Shown one piece after another: positions 7,316 to 15,236 of a stretch of 24,377 nt of DNA. Location: the NCBI GenBank assembly GCA_031365425.1, contig JANLYB010000217.1, forward strand, positions 1 through 24,377, given 5' to 3'. Both the position numbers and the translations under genes were made by a program. Every line of letters begins with the position of its first letter. Within the stretch, counting starts at the first letter, position 1. The notes under the pieces are model-generated. The model did not search any database. It was not told the origin of the DNA and saw only the letters and a program-made list of their open reading frames with translations. This stretch comes from JANXVY01 sp031365425 (lineage in GTDB: Bacteria > Pseudomonadota > Alphaproteobacteria > Rhizobiales > Hyphomicrobiaceae).

Positions 7316-9531
7316 CACCCTTCGACCGGTTCGGACTGCATGCGCCAGAGCTTGGCGTAGACGCCGCCCGGCCTATCCAGCAGTTCGGCGTGTGTGCCGT
7401 CCTCGACAACCGCGCCGTCCCTGATGGCGATGATGCGGTCGCAATTGCGGACGGCGGCAAGGCGGTGGGCGATGATAATGACCGTGCGGCCCTTGGTGAT
7501 GGAGCGCATGTTCGACTGGATGATGCGTTCGCTTTCGTAGTCGAGCGCCGAGGTTGCTTCGTCAAGGATGAGGATGCGGGGCTTGGTTGCGAGCGCGCGG
7601 GCGATGGCGATGCGCTGGCGCTGACCGCCGGAGAGATTGGCGCCGCGCTCCTCGATCATGGTGTCGTAGCCCATCGGCATGCGGGTGATGAATTCGTCGG
7701 CACCGGCGAGGCGGGCGGCGGCGATGACATGGGCACGCGGCAGGCCGGGATTGGCGAGCGCGATGTTTTCATGGATCGTGCGATTGAACAGCAGGTTTTC
7801 CTGGAGGACGACGCCGATCTGGCGACGGAGCCACGCGGTATCGACCTGCGAGATGTCAATGCCGTCGAGCAGGATCTGGCCGCGTTCGGGGCGATACAGG
7901 CGCTGGATGAGTTTGGTAAGCGTGGACTTGCCGGAGCCCGAGGGGCCGACGATGCCGATGACCTGACCTTCGGGGATGTCGAGCGTGACGCCCTTCAGGA
8001 CTTCGGGTCCGCCTTGGACATAGCGGAAGTCGATGCTTTCGATCTTGATGGCGCCGCGCGCCGGGGGGAGCGTCGCGTTCGAGAGCTGGCGGCTTTCGGG
8101 GACGGCGTTCAGGATGTCGCCTAAGCGTTCGACCGAGATCTGGACCTGCTGGAAGTCCTGCCACAGTTGGGACAGGCGCAGGATCGGCTGGGTGGCTTGA
8201 CCCATCATCATGTTGAAGGCGACGAGGCCGCCGACGGTCAGTTCACCGCTAATGACAGCCTGCGCGCCGAAGAAGAGGACGAGAGCGGTGGTTGCCTTAC
8301 TGACGTATTGGATCGCGTTCTGGCCCAGCGTTGAGAGCATGACTGCGTCGAACGAGGTCTTAACGTAGGCGGCGAGCTTTTCTTCCCATTGGTTGCGCAG
8401 CATCGGCTCGACGGCCGCGGCTTTCAGGGTCTGGATGCCGACGACGGATTCGACGAGGAACTGCTGGCTCAGCGCGCCACGATTAAAGCGTTCGTTGATC
8501 TTGTCGCGCAGGATCGGGCGGATCGAGAAGGCGATGATGAGGTAAAGCGGGATCGAGGCGATGACGATCAGGGTGAGGGTGGGCGAGTACATCCACATGA
8601 CTGAGATGAAGATCAGGGCGAAGATGAGGTCGATGGCCGACGAGAGACCCTGACCAGTCAGGAACGAGCGGATGGTTTCGAGTTCGCGCATGCGGGCAAC
8701 GGTCTGACCGGCGGCGCGGGTTTCGAAGTAGCCCAGCGGCAGCTTGAGGAGGTGATCGAACAGGCGGCTTCCCAGTTCGACATCGATGCGGCTCGTGGTG
8801 TGGTTGAGGGCGTAGGACCGCAGGTATTGGAGGATCACGTCGAACAGACCGATGACGAGCAATCCGACAGTGACGACGATCAGGGTCGACATGCCTTTGT
8901 GGAGCAGGACCTTGTCGATCACAACCTGGAAGAACAGCGGTGTGATGAGGGCGAAGATCTGGACGAACAGCGAGGCGATCAGGACGTGACCGAGCGGCCT
9001 GCGGTAGCGCCAGATGGAGGGCAGAAACCAGCTGAATTCGAATTTGCGCGGATCGATACCGGCACCGCCCGCACGCCGCGTGATGAGCACGACACTGCCC
9101 GACCAACGCTGCGCGAAGTCTTCGATTTTTTCCACGACCTGGGAGCGGGCGAGCGGATTGACGTAGCGGAGCTGGCCGTCCGGGCTGCGGTGGGTGACGA
9201 CGCCATAGGTGCCATCCGTGAGGCCGACAATGGCCGGGAGCGGGACGGTTTTCAGGCGCTTGACCGCCTGTTTGGTCAACAGCGTTGCCTTGAGGCCGAT
9301 TTTGCGAGCGGCGCGGACGACGTGTTCGCCGTTGGCCAGCGATTCGCCCAGGCCCAGTTCGTGGCTCATCTGGGCAGGGTCGGCGGCGATGCGGTAGTGC
9401 GCGGCGATGGCAGCCAGGGCGACGAGGGCTGAGTCGCCCATCACCTCAGGTTGCGGCTGCGGACGCATGGACGCCGTCGCGCTGTCGCTGGTAACGACCG
9501 AGAAGTGCGGAATTTTTCCGGATTCAGCCAT
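7315..9531 (-). CDS. Type I secretion ABC permease/ATPase with degenerate C39 domain (HlyB-like)
   Basis: 738 residues from ATG 9531. Residues 30-150 form a C39-like domain, but the catalytic Cys position reads Ser (GDSALVALAAIAAHY), as in HlyB, where this domain binds substrate instead of cutting it. Residues about 180-460 are the six-helix exporter domain. The nucleotide-binding domain has Walker A GPSGSGKST (529-537), signature LSGGQRQ (633-639), Walker B ILILDE (653-658) and the H-loop His near 689. The start at 9531 is chosen because similarity and composition before it are poor; the frame stays open to 9600 and the ribosome site is weak. First gene of a two-gene operon; the substrate would be an unprocessed RTX-type or adhesin-like protein encoded elsewhere. 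Confidence 0.93.
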   Translation of the reverse strand: MAESGKIPHFSVVTSDSATASMRPQPQPEVMGDSALVALAAIAAHYRIAADPAQMSHELGLGESLANGEHVVRAARKIGLKATLLTKQAVKRLKTVPLPAIVGLTDGTYGVVTHRSPDGQLRYVNPLARSQVVEKIEDFAQRWSGSVVLITRRAGGAGIDPRKFEFSWFLPSIWRYRRPLGHVLIASLFVQIFALITPLFFQVVIDKVLLHKGMSTLIVVTVGLLVIGLFDVILQYLRSYALNHTTSRIDVELGSRLFDHLLKLPLGYFETRAAGQTVARMRELETIRSFLTGQGLSSAIDLIFALIFISVMWMYSPTLTLIVIASIPLYLIIAFSIRPILRDKINERFNRGALSQQFLVESVVGIQTLKAAAVEPMLRNQWEEKLAAYVKTSFDAVMLSTLGQNAIQYVSKATTALVLFFGAQAVISGELTVGGLVAFNMMMGQATQPILRLSQLWQDFQQVQISVERLGDILNAVPESRQLSNATLPPARGAIKIESIDFRYVQGGPEVLKGVTLDIPEGQVIGIVGPSGSGKSTLTKLIQRLYRPERGQILLDGIDISQVDTAWLRRQIGVVLQENLLFNRTIHENIALANPGLPRAHVIAAARLAGADEFITRMPMGYDTMIEERGANLSGGQRQRIAIARALATKPRILILDEATSALDYESERIIQSNMRSITKGRTVIIIAHRLAAVRNCDRIIAIRDGAVVEDGTHAELLDRPGGVYAKLWRMQSEPVEG

Positions 9532-9700
9532 GGGTCTCAAGATTTCATGATTGCATCGAGCGGAGCGTGCGGGCGAAAGCGGACACCAATGGCTGAGCAT
9601 TTACCACGTGGATGGCTGAAGAAGTCCTTACACAAGGATAATTTGCTGAAACAGTGGCGCATTTGATCCAGGGTTGATGCCGCACTGTCACTCTTTTTTG
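9532..9700. other. Intergenic region upstream of the secretion operon
   Basis: Part of the 441-base gap between the divergent secretion operon and pckA. No gene is supported here; frames open across it continue the secretion ABC frame or are shadows. A small dyad TCCTT/AAGGA with a four-base spacer sits near 9626-9640. Any promoter for the secretion operon must lie here, but I see no convincing -35/-10 pair. Confidence 0.4.
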
Positions 9701-9760
9701 GAGTCCGGCGCTCGCGCCGGCGGCCCTTGGCCGCTCCGGCCAGCAAGAGCTGGCCGTTTT
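9701..9760 (+). repeat. GAGTCC multi-hairpin element, copy A (lacks first hairpin)
   Basis: GAGTCC at 9701, core palindrome CCGGCGCTCGCGCCGG at 9705-9720, a small GGCC-CTT-GGCC linker hairpin, then the hairpin CGGCCAGC-AAGA-GCTGGCCG at 9737-9756 followed by TTTT. Unlike the other copies it has no left arm for the first hairpin; only a T-rich right-arm-like stretch (GTCACTCTTTTTT) precedes GAGTCC. It lies between divergent genes, upstream of pckA. Confidence 0.8.
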
Positions 9761-9972
9761 AGAGCAGAGAGCTGCATGCGGGGGTATTTCATACTACGTT
9801 TTGCCTACGGATTCGGAGGTGCGACATGCCCGACTTTCGGCCAGATTGTGCTATGACAGTGACCTCGCTAAGCCGATCCGGCTAGACCTTTGGGTAGCAA
9901 TACCCGCGAGCGGTCGATTCCGATCGCCCATGTCATCTCATCATTGTCATCGCTTCTTAACGACAGGCCCTC
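9761..9972 (+). promoter_or_regulatory. pckA upstream region with small hairpins
   Basis: About 210 bases with no gene. Near the pckA side are two hairpins: CTAAGCCG-ATC-CGGCTAG (9868-9885, one bulged A) and GGGTA-GCAA-TACCC (9892-9905), which closes with a GNRA-type GCAA loop. They could be a structured 5' leader of pckA or operator-like dyads. No known riboswitch consensus is recognised. Confidence 0.35.
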
Positions 9973-11568
9973 ATGACCATCGAACTGTTCCCGCTCTCAG
10001 CATGCGGCAAGCTGCACCATAACAACACGGCGACGGAGCTCGTCGAAATCGCCGTCAAGAACGGCGAAGGCGAGCTTGCGTGCACTGGCGCGTTCATGGC
10101 GAAGACGGGCGCGCACACCGGCCGCTCGGCGCAGGATAAGTTCATCGTCGAAGATGCCGAAACCAAAAGCACAATCTGGTGGGATAACAACAAGCCCATG
10201 AGCCCTGCGCACTTCGACGTGCTGCTTAAGGACTTCCTCGCCTACGCCAAGGACAAGGACATCTTCGTTCAGGATCTGTTTGGCGGGGCCGACAAGACCC
10301 ATCGCCTGCCTACCCGCATTTTCGCCGAACTCGCCTGGCATGGCCTGTTCATCAACCACATGCTGCGCCGCCCGGGCTCTGACGAGCAGACAGGATTCAA
10401 GCCGGACTTCACGGTCGTGAACTTTCCGGGCTTCCGCGCCGACCCTAAAAAGCACGGCTGCCGCAGCGAAACCGTGATCGCCTGCGACTTCACCCGGCGC
10501 CTCGTGCTGATCGGCGGCACCAGCTACGCCGGCGAAACCAAGAAGAGCGTATTCTCGTTCCTCAATTACATCCTGCCGCCCAAGGGCGTCATGCCGATGC
10601 ACTGCTCGGCCAACGTGTCGAACGATGGCAAAGAATCGGCTGTGTTCTTCGGTCTCTCCGGCACTGGCAAGACGACGCTCTCGGCCGACCCGAACCGCAC
10701 GCTTCTGGGCGACGACGAGCATGGCTGGTCGGAAAAAGGCATCTTCAATTTCGAAGGCGGCTGCTACGCCAAGACGATCCGTCTGTCCAAGGAAGCCGAG
10801 CCTGATATTTTCGCCGCCTCCAGCCGCTTCTTGACCGTGCTCGAAAACGTCGTTCTATCTGACAAAACCCGCGTTCCCGATTTCGACGACGGCTCGCTCG
10901 CGGAAAACGCGCGTTCGGCCTATCCACTCGACTTCATCCGCAATGCCAGTGCGACGGGCACCGCCGGTCACCCCAAGAACATCGTCATGCTGACCGCCGA
11001 CGCGTTCGGCGTGCTGCCTCCGATCGCCAAGCTTACCCCCAGCCAAGCCATGTATCACTTCCTGTCGGGTTACACCGCGAAGGTTGCCGGTACGGAAAAG
11101 GGCATGGGCAACGAACCTTCGGCCACGTTCTCGACATGCTTTGGCGCGCCATTCATGCCGCGTCACGCCACGGTTTACGGAAACCTGTTGCGCGCGCTAA
11201 TCGCAGAACACAAGGTTGACTGCTGGCTCGTCAACACCGGCTGGACTGGCGGCAAGTACGGCACCGGCTCGCGCATGCCGATCAAGGCGACGCGCGCATT
11301 GCTCTCGGCGGCACTATCGGGTGAACTCAAGAACCAGCAGATGCGCACGGACGCGGTGTTCGGCTTCCAGGTTCCGCTGTCGCTCGCGGGCGTCGATGCC
11401 AAGATCCTCACGCCGCGCGAAACCTGGGCAGATGCCAAGGCGTACGACGAAATGGCGGCGCGCCTGGTAGAGATGTTCAACAAGAACTTCGAGCGTTTTG
11501 CCTCGCACGTCGATGCCGACGTTCGCGCTGCCGGACCGCTCGCTGCTCGCAAATCGGCTGCGGAGTAA
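9973..11568 (+). CDS. pckA: Phosphoenolpyruvate carboxykinase (ATP)
   Basis: Converts oxaloacetate plus ATP to phosphoenolpyruvate, CO2 and ADP, the first step of gluconeogenesis from TCA intermediates; cytoplasmic. The 531-residue protein is the usual length for the ATP-type enzyme. Marks are HTGRSAQDKF (48-57, oxaloacetate binding), the PEPCK signature GTSYAGETKKS (182-192), P-loop GLSGTGKTTL (227-236), kinase-2 motif LLGDDEHGW (244-252, metal binding) and the conserved NTGWTGG...GSRMPI segment. The ATG follows a weak AGG site. The gene stands alone and is followed by two hairpins, one belonging to a repeat element and one a true terminator, before acs. Confidence 0.98.
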   Translation: MTIELFPLSACGKLHHNNTATELVEIAVKNGEGELACTGAFMAKTGAHTGRSAQDKFIVEDAETKSTIWWDNNKPMSPAHFDVLLKDFLAYAKDKDIFVQDLFGGADKTHRLPTRIFAELAWHGLFINHMLRRPGSDEQTGFKPDFTVVNFPGFRADPKKHGCRSETVIACDFTRRLVLIGGTSYAGETKKSVFSFLNYILPPKGVMPMHCSANVSNDGKESAVFFGLSGTGKTTLSADPNRTLLGDDEHGWSEKGIFNFEGGCYAKTIRLSKEAEPDIFAASSRFLTVLENVVLSDKTRVPDFDDGSLAENARSAYPLDFIRNASATGTAGHPKNIVMLTADAFGVLPPIAKLTPSQAMYHFLSGYTAKVAGTEKGMGNEPSATFSTCFGAPFMPRHATVYGNLLRALIAEHKVDCWLVNTGWTGGKYGTGSRMPIKATRALLSAALSGELKNQQMRTDAVFGFQVPLSLAGVDAKILTPRETWADAKAYDEMAARLVEMFNKNFERFASHVDADVRAAGPLAARKSAAE

Positions 11569-11578
11569 GCTCTGTTGC

Positions 11579-11672
11579 AAAAGGTTTGGCCTAAGTGGGC
11601 CAAACCTTTTGAGTCCGGCGCTCGCGCCGGCGGCGCACTAGCGCACTTCAGCCCTGCGGGCCGCTTAGAAAT
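11579..11672 (+). repeat. GAGTCC multi-hairpin element, copy B
   Basis: A perfect 13-bp stem AAAAGGTTTGGCC / GGCCAAACCTTTT (11579-11591 with 11598-11610, six-base loop) runs straight into GAGTCC (11611) and the core palindrome (11615-11630). Then follow GCGC-ACTA-GCGC (11633-11644) and GCCC-TGC-GGGC (about 11651-11661) in place of the CGGCCAGC hairpin of copies A and C. It starts 10 bases after the pckA stop, so the first hairpin may double as a terminator. Confidence 0.85.
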
Positions 11673-11678
11673 GAGCCC

Positions 11679-11715
11679 AACGCCCGGCGACCTTCATTGG
11701 TGGCCGGGCGTTTTT
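11679..11715 (+). terminator. Rho-independent terminator of pckA
   Basis: Stem AACGCCCGGC with its complement GCCGGGCGTT (11679-11688 with 11703-11712), helped by a short inner CC/GG pairing, followed by a run of five T at 11711-11715. It lies 111 bases beyond the pckA stop and after repeat copy B. Confidence 0.85.
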
Positions 11716-11825
11716 ACTGTTGCGGTCTCGTACATAAGTCACATGGAACGCTTGTGCCGTTTGCGCGCAGATGCATGACCGGTCATATTGGTTTCAATAA
11801 AAACACGACGACTGAGGAAACGACC

Positions 11826-13772
11826 ATGAACCATAAGACGTATCCGGTTCCAGCCGAGTGGGCGAAGCGCGCCTGGGTGGACGATGCCGCCTACAAAAAG
11901 ATGTATGAGCGCTCGGTGAAAGACCCCGTTGGGTTTTGGGGCGAGATGGGCCGCAGGCTAGACTGGATCAAGCCATATACGAAGGTCAAGAACACGAGCT
12001 TCGACACCAACAACGTCTCGATCAAGTGGTACGACGACGGCACGCTCAACGTCTGCGCCAACTGTGTCGACCGGCATCTGGCGACGCGGGCCGATCAAGT
12101 CGCCATCATTTTCGAGGGTGATGACCCAACCGTCGATTCGACGATCACGTACCGGCAACTGCATGAGCGGGTTTCGAAATTCGCAAACGTTTTGAAAGCC
12201 CACGGCGTCACCAAAGGCGACCGGGTTACGATCTATCTGCCGATGATCCCAGAAGCGGCCTACGCGATGCTCGCCTGCGCACGTATCGGCGCGGTGCATT
12301 CGATCGTGTTCGGCGGGTTCTCGCCGGACGCGCTCGCCGGACGCATCGAGGATGCCGATTCGACGTTCATCATCACGGCAGACGAAGGCCTGCGCGGCGG
12401 CAAGGCTGTGCCGCTCAAGAAGAATGCCGATGAAGCGTTGAACAAGGTTGGCAAGGGTAAGGAAAAGCTGCTGGTCGTGCGCCATACCGGCGGGACTGTC
12501 ACGATGACGGCTGGCCGCGATCTGTGGCTTCACGAAGAACTGGTGAAGGTTTCTTCCGACTGCCCCGTAGAAGAAATGAACGCGGAAGATCCGCTGTTCA
12601 TTCTCTACACGTCTGGCTCGACGGGTAAGCCCAAGGGCGTGCTGCACACGACGGGCGGATATCTCACATATGCCGCGATGACGCATCAGTACGTGTTCGA
12701 TTATCACGACGGCGATATTTACTGGTGCACCGCCGACGTAGGCTGGGTCACGGGCCACAGCTACATCGTGTACGGCCCGCTCGCGAACGGGGCGACCACG
12801 CTGATGTTTGAAGGGGTGCCGAACTATCCGACGCCGTCGCGGTTCTGGCACGTCGTCGACAAGTGGAAGGTCAACATCTTTTATACAGCGCCGACCGCGA
12901 TCCGCGCGCTGATGGCCAACGGCGACGACTTCGTGAAGCGCACGAGCCGGTCGTCGCTGCGCCTGCTGGGGTCGGTCGGCGAGCCGATCAATCCGGAAGC
13001 CTGGGAATGGTATTATCATGTGGTTGGCGAAGGCCGCTGCCCGATCGTGGATACGTGGTGGCAGACGGAAACCGGCGGCATCATGATTACGCCGCTTCCG
13101 GGCGCGATTGCGACGAAGCCGGGTTCGGCGACGCGGCCATTCTTTGGGATCCAGCCGGCGCTTGTCGATGACAAGGGCGTTCTGCTTGAAGGCCCGACAT
13201 CGGGCAATCTCGTCATTCTCGATGCTTGGCCCGGCATCGCGCGCTCGGTATTCCGCGATCACGAGCGGTACGTGCAGACGTATTTCTCGGCCTACAAGGG
13301 GATGTACTTCACGGGCGATGGATGCCGCCGCGACGACGACGGGTACTACTGGATCACGGGCCGCGTCGATGACGTCATCAACGTGTCCGGCCATCGCATG
13401 GGAACCGCCGAAGTCGAGAGCGCACTGGTGTCTCACCCCAAGGTTGCCGAAGCCGCCGTCGTGGGCTATCCGCACGACGTCAAGGGACAGGGCATTTATT
13501 GCTACGTCACGCTGAACCAGGGGGTTGAGCCAAGCGACGCCTTGAAAAAGGAACTGGTGGCGCACGTGCGCAAGGAGATCGGGCCGATTGCCTCGCCGGA
13601 TCTGCTGCAGTTTGCTCCGGGCTTGCCCAAGACGCGTTCAGGTAAGATTATGCGGCGTATTCTGCGCAAAATCGCCGAGGACGATTTCGGTTCGCTGGGG
13701 GATACCTCGACGCTAGCCGATCCAGCCGTCGTGGACGATCTGATCTCGCACCGGCAGAATAAGAAGGCTTAA
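11826..13772 (+). CDS. acs: Acetyl-CoA synthetase (AMP-forming)
   Basis: Activates acetate to acetyl-CoA through acetyl-AMP; cytoplasmic. The 648-residue length matches the family. The ATP/AMP-binding motif YTSGSTGKPKG is at 261-271, the adenylate-forming WWQTETG motif and the hinge region (YFTGDGCRRDDDGYYWITGRVDDVINVSGHR) follow, and the C-terminus carries PKTRSGKIMRR with Lys 607 in the position that is acetylated in well-studied Acs enzymes. The start ATG has GAGGA about eight bases upstream; the upstream open frame (to 11697) overlaps the pckA terminator and is not used. Next to pckA it suggests growth on acetate or other C2 and C4 acids, though the terminator says they are separate units. 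Confidence 0.97.
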   Translation: MNHKTYPVPAEWAKRAWVDDAAYKKMYERSVKDPVGFWGEMGRRLDWIKPYTKVKNTSFDTNNVSIKWYDDGTLNVCANCVDRHLATRADQVAIIFEGDDPTVDSTITYRQLHERVSKFANVLKAHGVTKGDRVTIYLPMIPEAAYAMLACARIGAVHSIVFGGFSPDALAGRIEDADSTFIITADEGLRGGKAVPLKKNADEALNKVGKGKEKLLVVRHTGGTVTMTAGRDLWLHEELVKVSSDCPVEEMNAEDPLFILYTSGSTGKPKGVLHTTGGYLTYAAMTHQYVFDYHDGDIYWCTADVGWVTGHSYIVYGPLANGATTLMFEGVPNYPTPSRFWHVVDKWKVNIFYTAPTAIRALMANGDDFVKRTSRSSLRLLGSVGEPINPEAWEWYYHVVGEGRCPIVDTWWQTETGGIMITPLPGAIATKPGSATRPFFGIQPALVDDKGVLLEGPTSGNLVILDAWPGIARSVFRDHERYVQTYFSAYKGMYFTGDGCRRDDDGYYWITGRVDDVINVSGHRMGTAEVESALVSHPKVAEAAVVGYPHDVKGQGIYCYVTLNQGVEPSDALKKELVAHVRKEIGPIASPDLLQFAPGLPKTRSGKIMRRILRKIAEDDFGSLGDTSTLADPAVVDDLISHRQNKKA

Positions 13773-13777
13773 AAAAG

Positions 13778-13804
13778 AAGGCGGCAGAGATGCCGCCTTT
13801 TTTT
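13778..13804. terminator. Bidirectional terminator between acs and the TadG-like gene
   Basis: Perfect stem AAGGCGGCA / TGCCGCCTT (13778-13786 with 13791-13799) with loop GAGA, followed by a T run on the plus strand and preceded by AAAAAA, which makes a T run on the minus strand. It therefore can stop both convergent genes; the stop codon of the minus-strand gene lies in the T tract. Confidence 0.9.
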
Positions 13805-15104
13805 AACTGGCGACGCGCAAGTTGGTCAGCCGGGAGACGATGTCGGCGAAGGAGGCTTTGAGCTGGCTGGAGTTATCGGCGGAATAGAAGTTTGCCTCAC
13901 CGCCACAGGTTTTCAGCAACGCTTCGGCTTCGGGAGGCGTGGTGAAACCGATGGTGTAGATCGTGATGGCTTGGCCTGCGGGAGCTGCGGCTTTGATGTT
14001 GGCGCAGATGTTCAGGGCCTGATTTGGCGAGCTACCTGCAATGGCTGGGTCGGTCGATTCGGGCGGGACGAGGGTACCGCCGCCGTTGTTGTAGGCGGAG
14101 TTGAACATGCCATCGGTCAAGAGAATGATGATCTTCTGGACATTATCGGCGTAGGGACGCGCGGCATAGGTACCCCATGTACCGGCCCAGTTTGGTGACA
14201 GCATATACCAGCCCCAGGCTGCGCCGATGTGGCCAGCTGTGCCGCCATTCGCGCTGAAGCCATCGATGGTCGACTTGAAACTGGCACGTAACGTGAGATC
14301 GCGCAGATCCTGCAAGGGAAGCCCGGACACAGTTGGGCAATAGTAATACGGGTTCATTGCCGTGCTGCCGCGGCTGATGGGGGCTGCCCACGACGGCGGC
14401 GCATCGGTGTATGCCGCCGCGCCAGCGCGGTCGACGACGCAATTGTCAGAGCCAAAGCCGGCAACGCCGCTAGCCATCGAACCGATGTTAATCGATGCCG
14501 AATAGGGAATGAGGCCGACGCGTACGAAGCCGGGCTGAGGATTGTGGCTGTAGAGCGCGTCGATAAAGTCCTTGGCAACGGTTTTCAGTGCCTGGATTTT
14601 GGGTGTGCCATCGGCGGACGGCTCATTCATCGAGCCGGTGGTATCCAGCACCACGGCGACTTCCAATCGCAAAGTTTTATAGGTCGCGGCAGCCGTCGGC
14701 TTAAACGCCATCGATTTCAGCGATTTGCCGGCACGGGCGAAATACATCGGCAAATCGACGTCGACGGTTGCTTTCACTGTTCCGGTGGTGAAATCGGGAG
14801 TCGCAGTGAAATGGGCCAGCGTTGCGCCATGCAGTTTATCGTTTTTGATGTTGGCTTGGAAATAGGCAGCCGCCATGGCCTGGACCTCCGACGCCGTTGT
14901 CGTCTGTGTGTCCAGCAGCTTGGCCGCGGCCAGGCTTGCGGCGTCCAGGCTCGCTTGGATCTGGGTTCTCACATAGTTGAGGCGAGCAATATCAACGGCT
15001 AGACCGATGAAGAGCAACAGGACGCTCATGATCAATCCAAATGTGATGGCGACCGAGCCGCGATCACATGCGCCGAGCGATGGCTCTGGGGAGGGAACGA
15101 ACAT
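13803..15104 (-). CDS. TadG-like protein with VWA domain (Flp pilus assembly type)
   Basis: About 433 residues from ATG 15104. It has a TadE/TadG N-terminal membrane anchor (RGSVAITFGLIMSVLLLFIGLAVDIARLNYVRTQIQASLDAASLAAAK), a periplasmic region, then a von Willebrand A domain with the MIDAS start LDTTGSMNEP and a second metal-site segment (ILLTDGMFNSAYNN). Such proteins accompany tight-adherence pili, but no other tad gene lies here, so its role may be different. The frame is open to a TTG at 15191, but that extension covers an AT-rich region with a perfect dyad and has no ribosome site, so the shorter start (matching the usual TadG N-terminus) is preferred. Neither start has a convincing Shine-Dalgarno. 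Confidence 0.8.
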   Translation of the reverse strand: MFVPSPEPSLGACDRGSVAITFGLIMSVLLLFIGLAVDIARLNYVRTQIQASLDAASLAAAKLLDTQTTTASEVQAMAAAYFQANIKNDKLHGATLAHFTATPDFTTGTVKATVDVDLPMYFARAGKSLKSMAFKPTAAATYKTLRLEVAVVLDTTGSMNEPSADGTPKIQALKTVAKDFIDALYSHNPQPGFVRVGLIPYSASINIGSMASGVAGFGSDNCVVDRAGAAAYTDAPPSWAAPISRGSTAMNPYYYCPTVSGLPLQDLRDLTLRASFKSTIDGFSANGGTAGHIGAAWGWYMLSPNWAGTWGTYAARPYADNVQKIIILLTDGMFNSAYNNGGGTLVPPESTDPAIAGSSPNQALNICANIKAAAPAGQAITIYTIGFTTPPEAEALLKTCGGEANFYSADNSSQLKASFADIVSRLTNLRVAS

Positions 15105-15166
15105 GGAGATACTCACGCCTGCGGCTGCAACCGTGCTTAACGTAGAGGCAAGGCTATTAATTTTGG

Positions 15167-15183
15167 CTGTATTGCGAATACAG
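15167..15183. promoter_or_regulatory. Perfect dyad upstream of the TadG-like gene
   Basis: CTGTATT-GCG-AATACAG is a 7-bp perfect inverted repeat with a three-base centre in the AT-rich stretch between proB and the TadG-like gene. It could be an operator for a dimeric regulator or a small hairpin in the leader. It falls 63 bases before the preferred start codon. No factor can be named. Confidence 0.4.
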
Positions 15184-15236
15184 TTATTCAAAAAAATTGT
15201 AATGAATGCTTTTTAAAATGGTGTCTCCAGCGAATA

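Noticed and set aside
9541..9600. Longer start for the secretion ABC gene at 9600.
   Set aside because: The extra residues (MLSHWCPLSPARSARC...) are unlike the family and no ribosome site precedes them.
11743..11760. GGAAC upstream of acs as a third EcfG-type promoter.
   Set aside because: The TT follows after only about ten bases; the spacing does not fit.
11958..13565. Long (535-codon) minus-strand frame inside acs.
   Set aside because: A shadow produced by high-GC codon use in acs; the translation has no family features, is rich in Arg and His, and the acs frame is certain.
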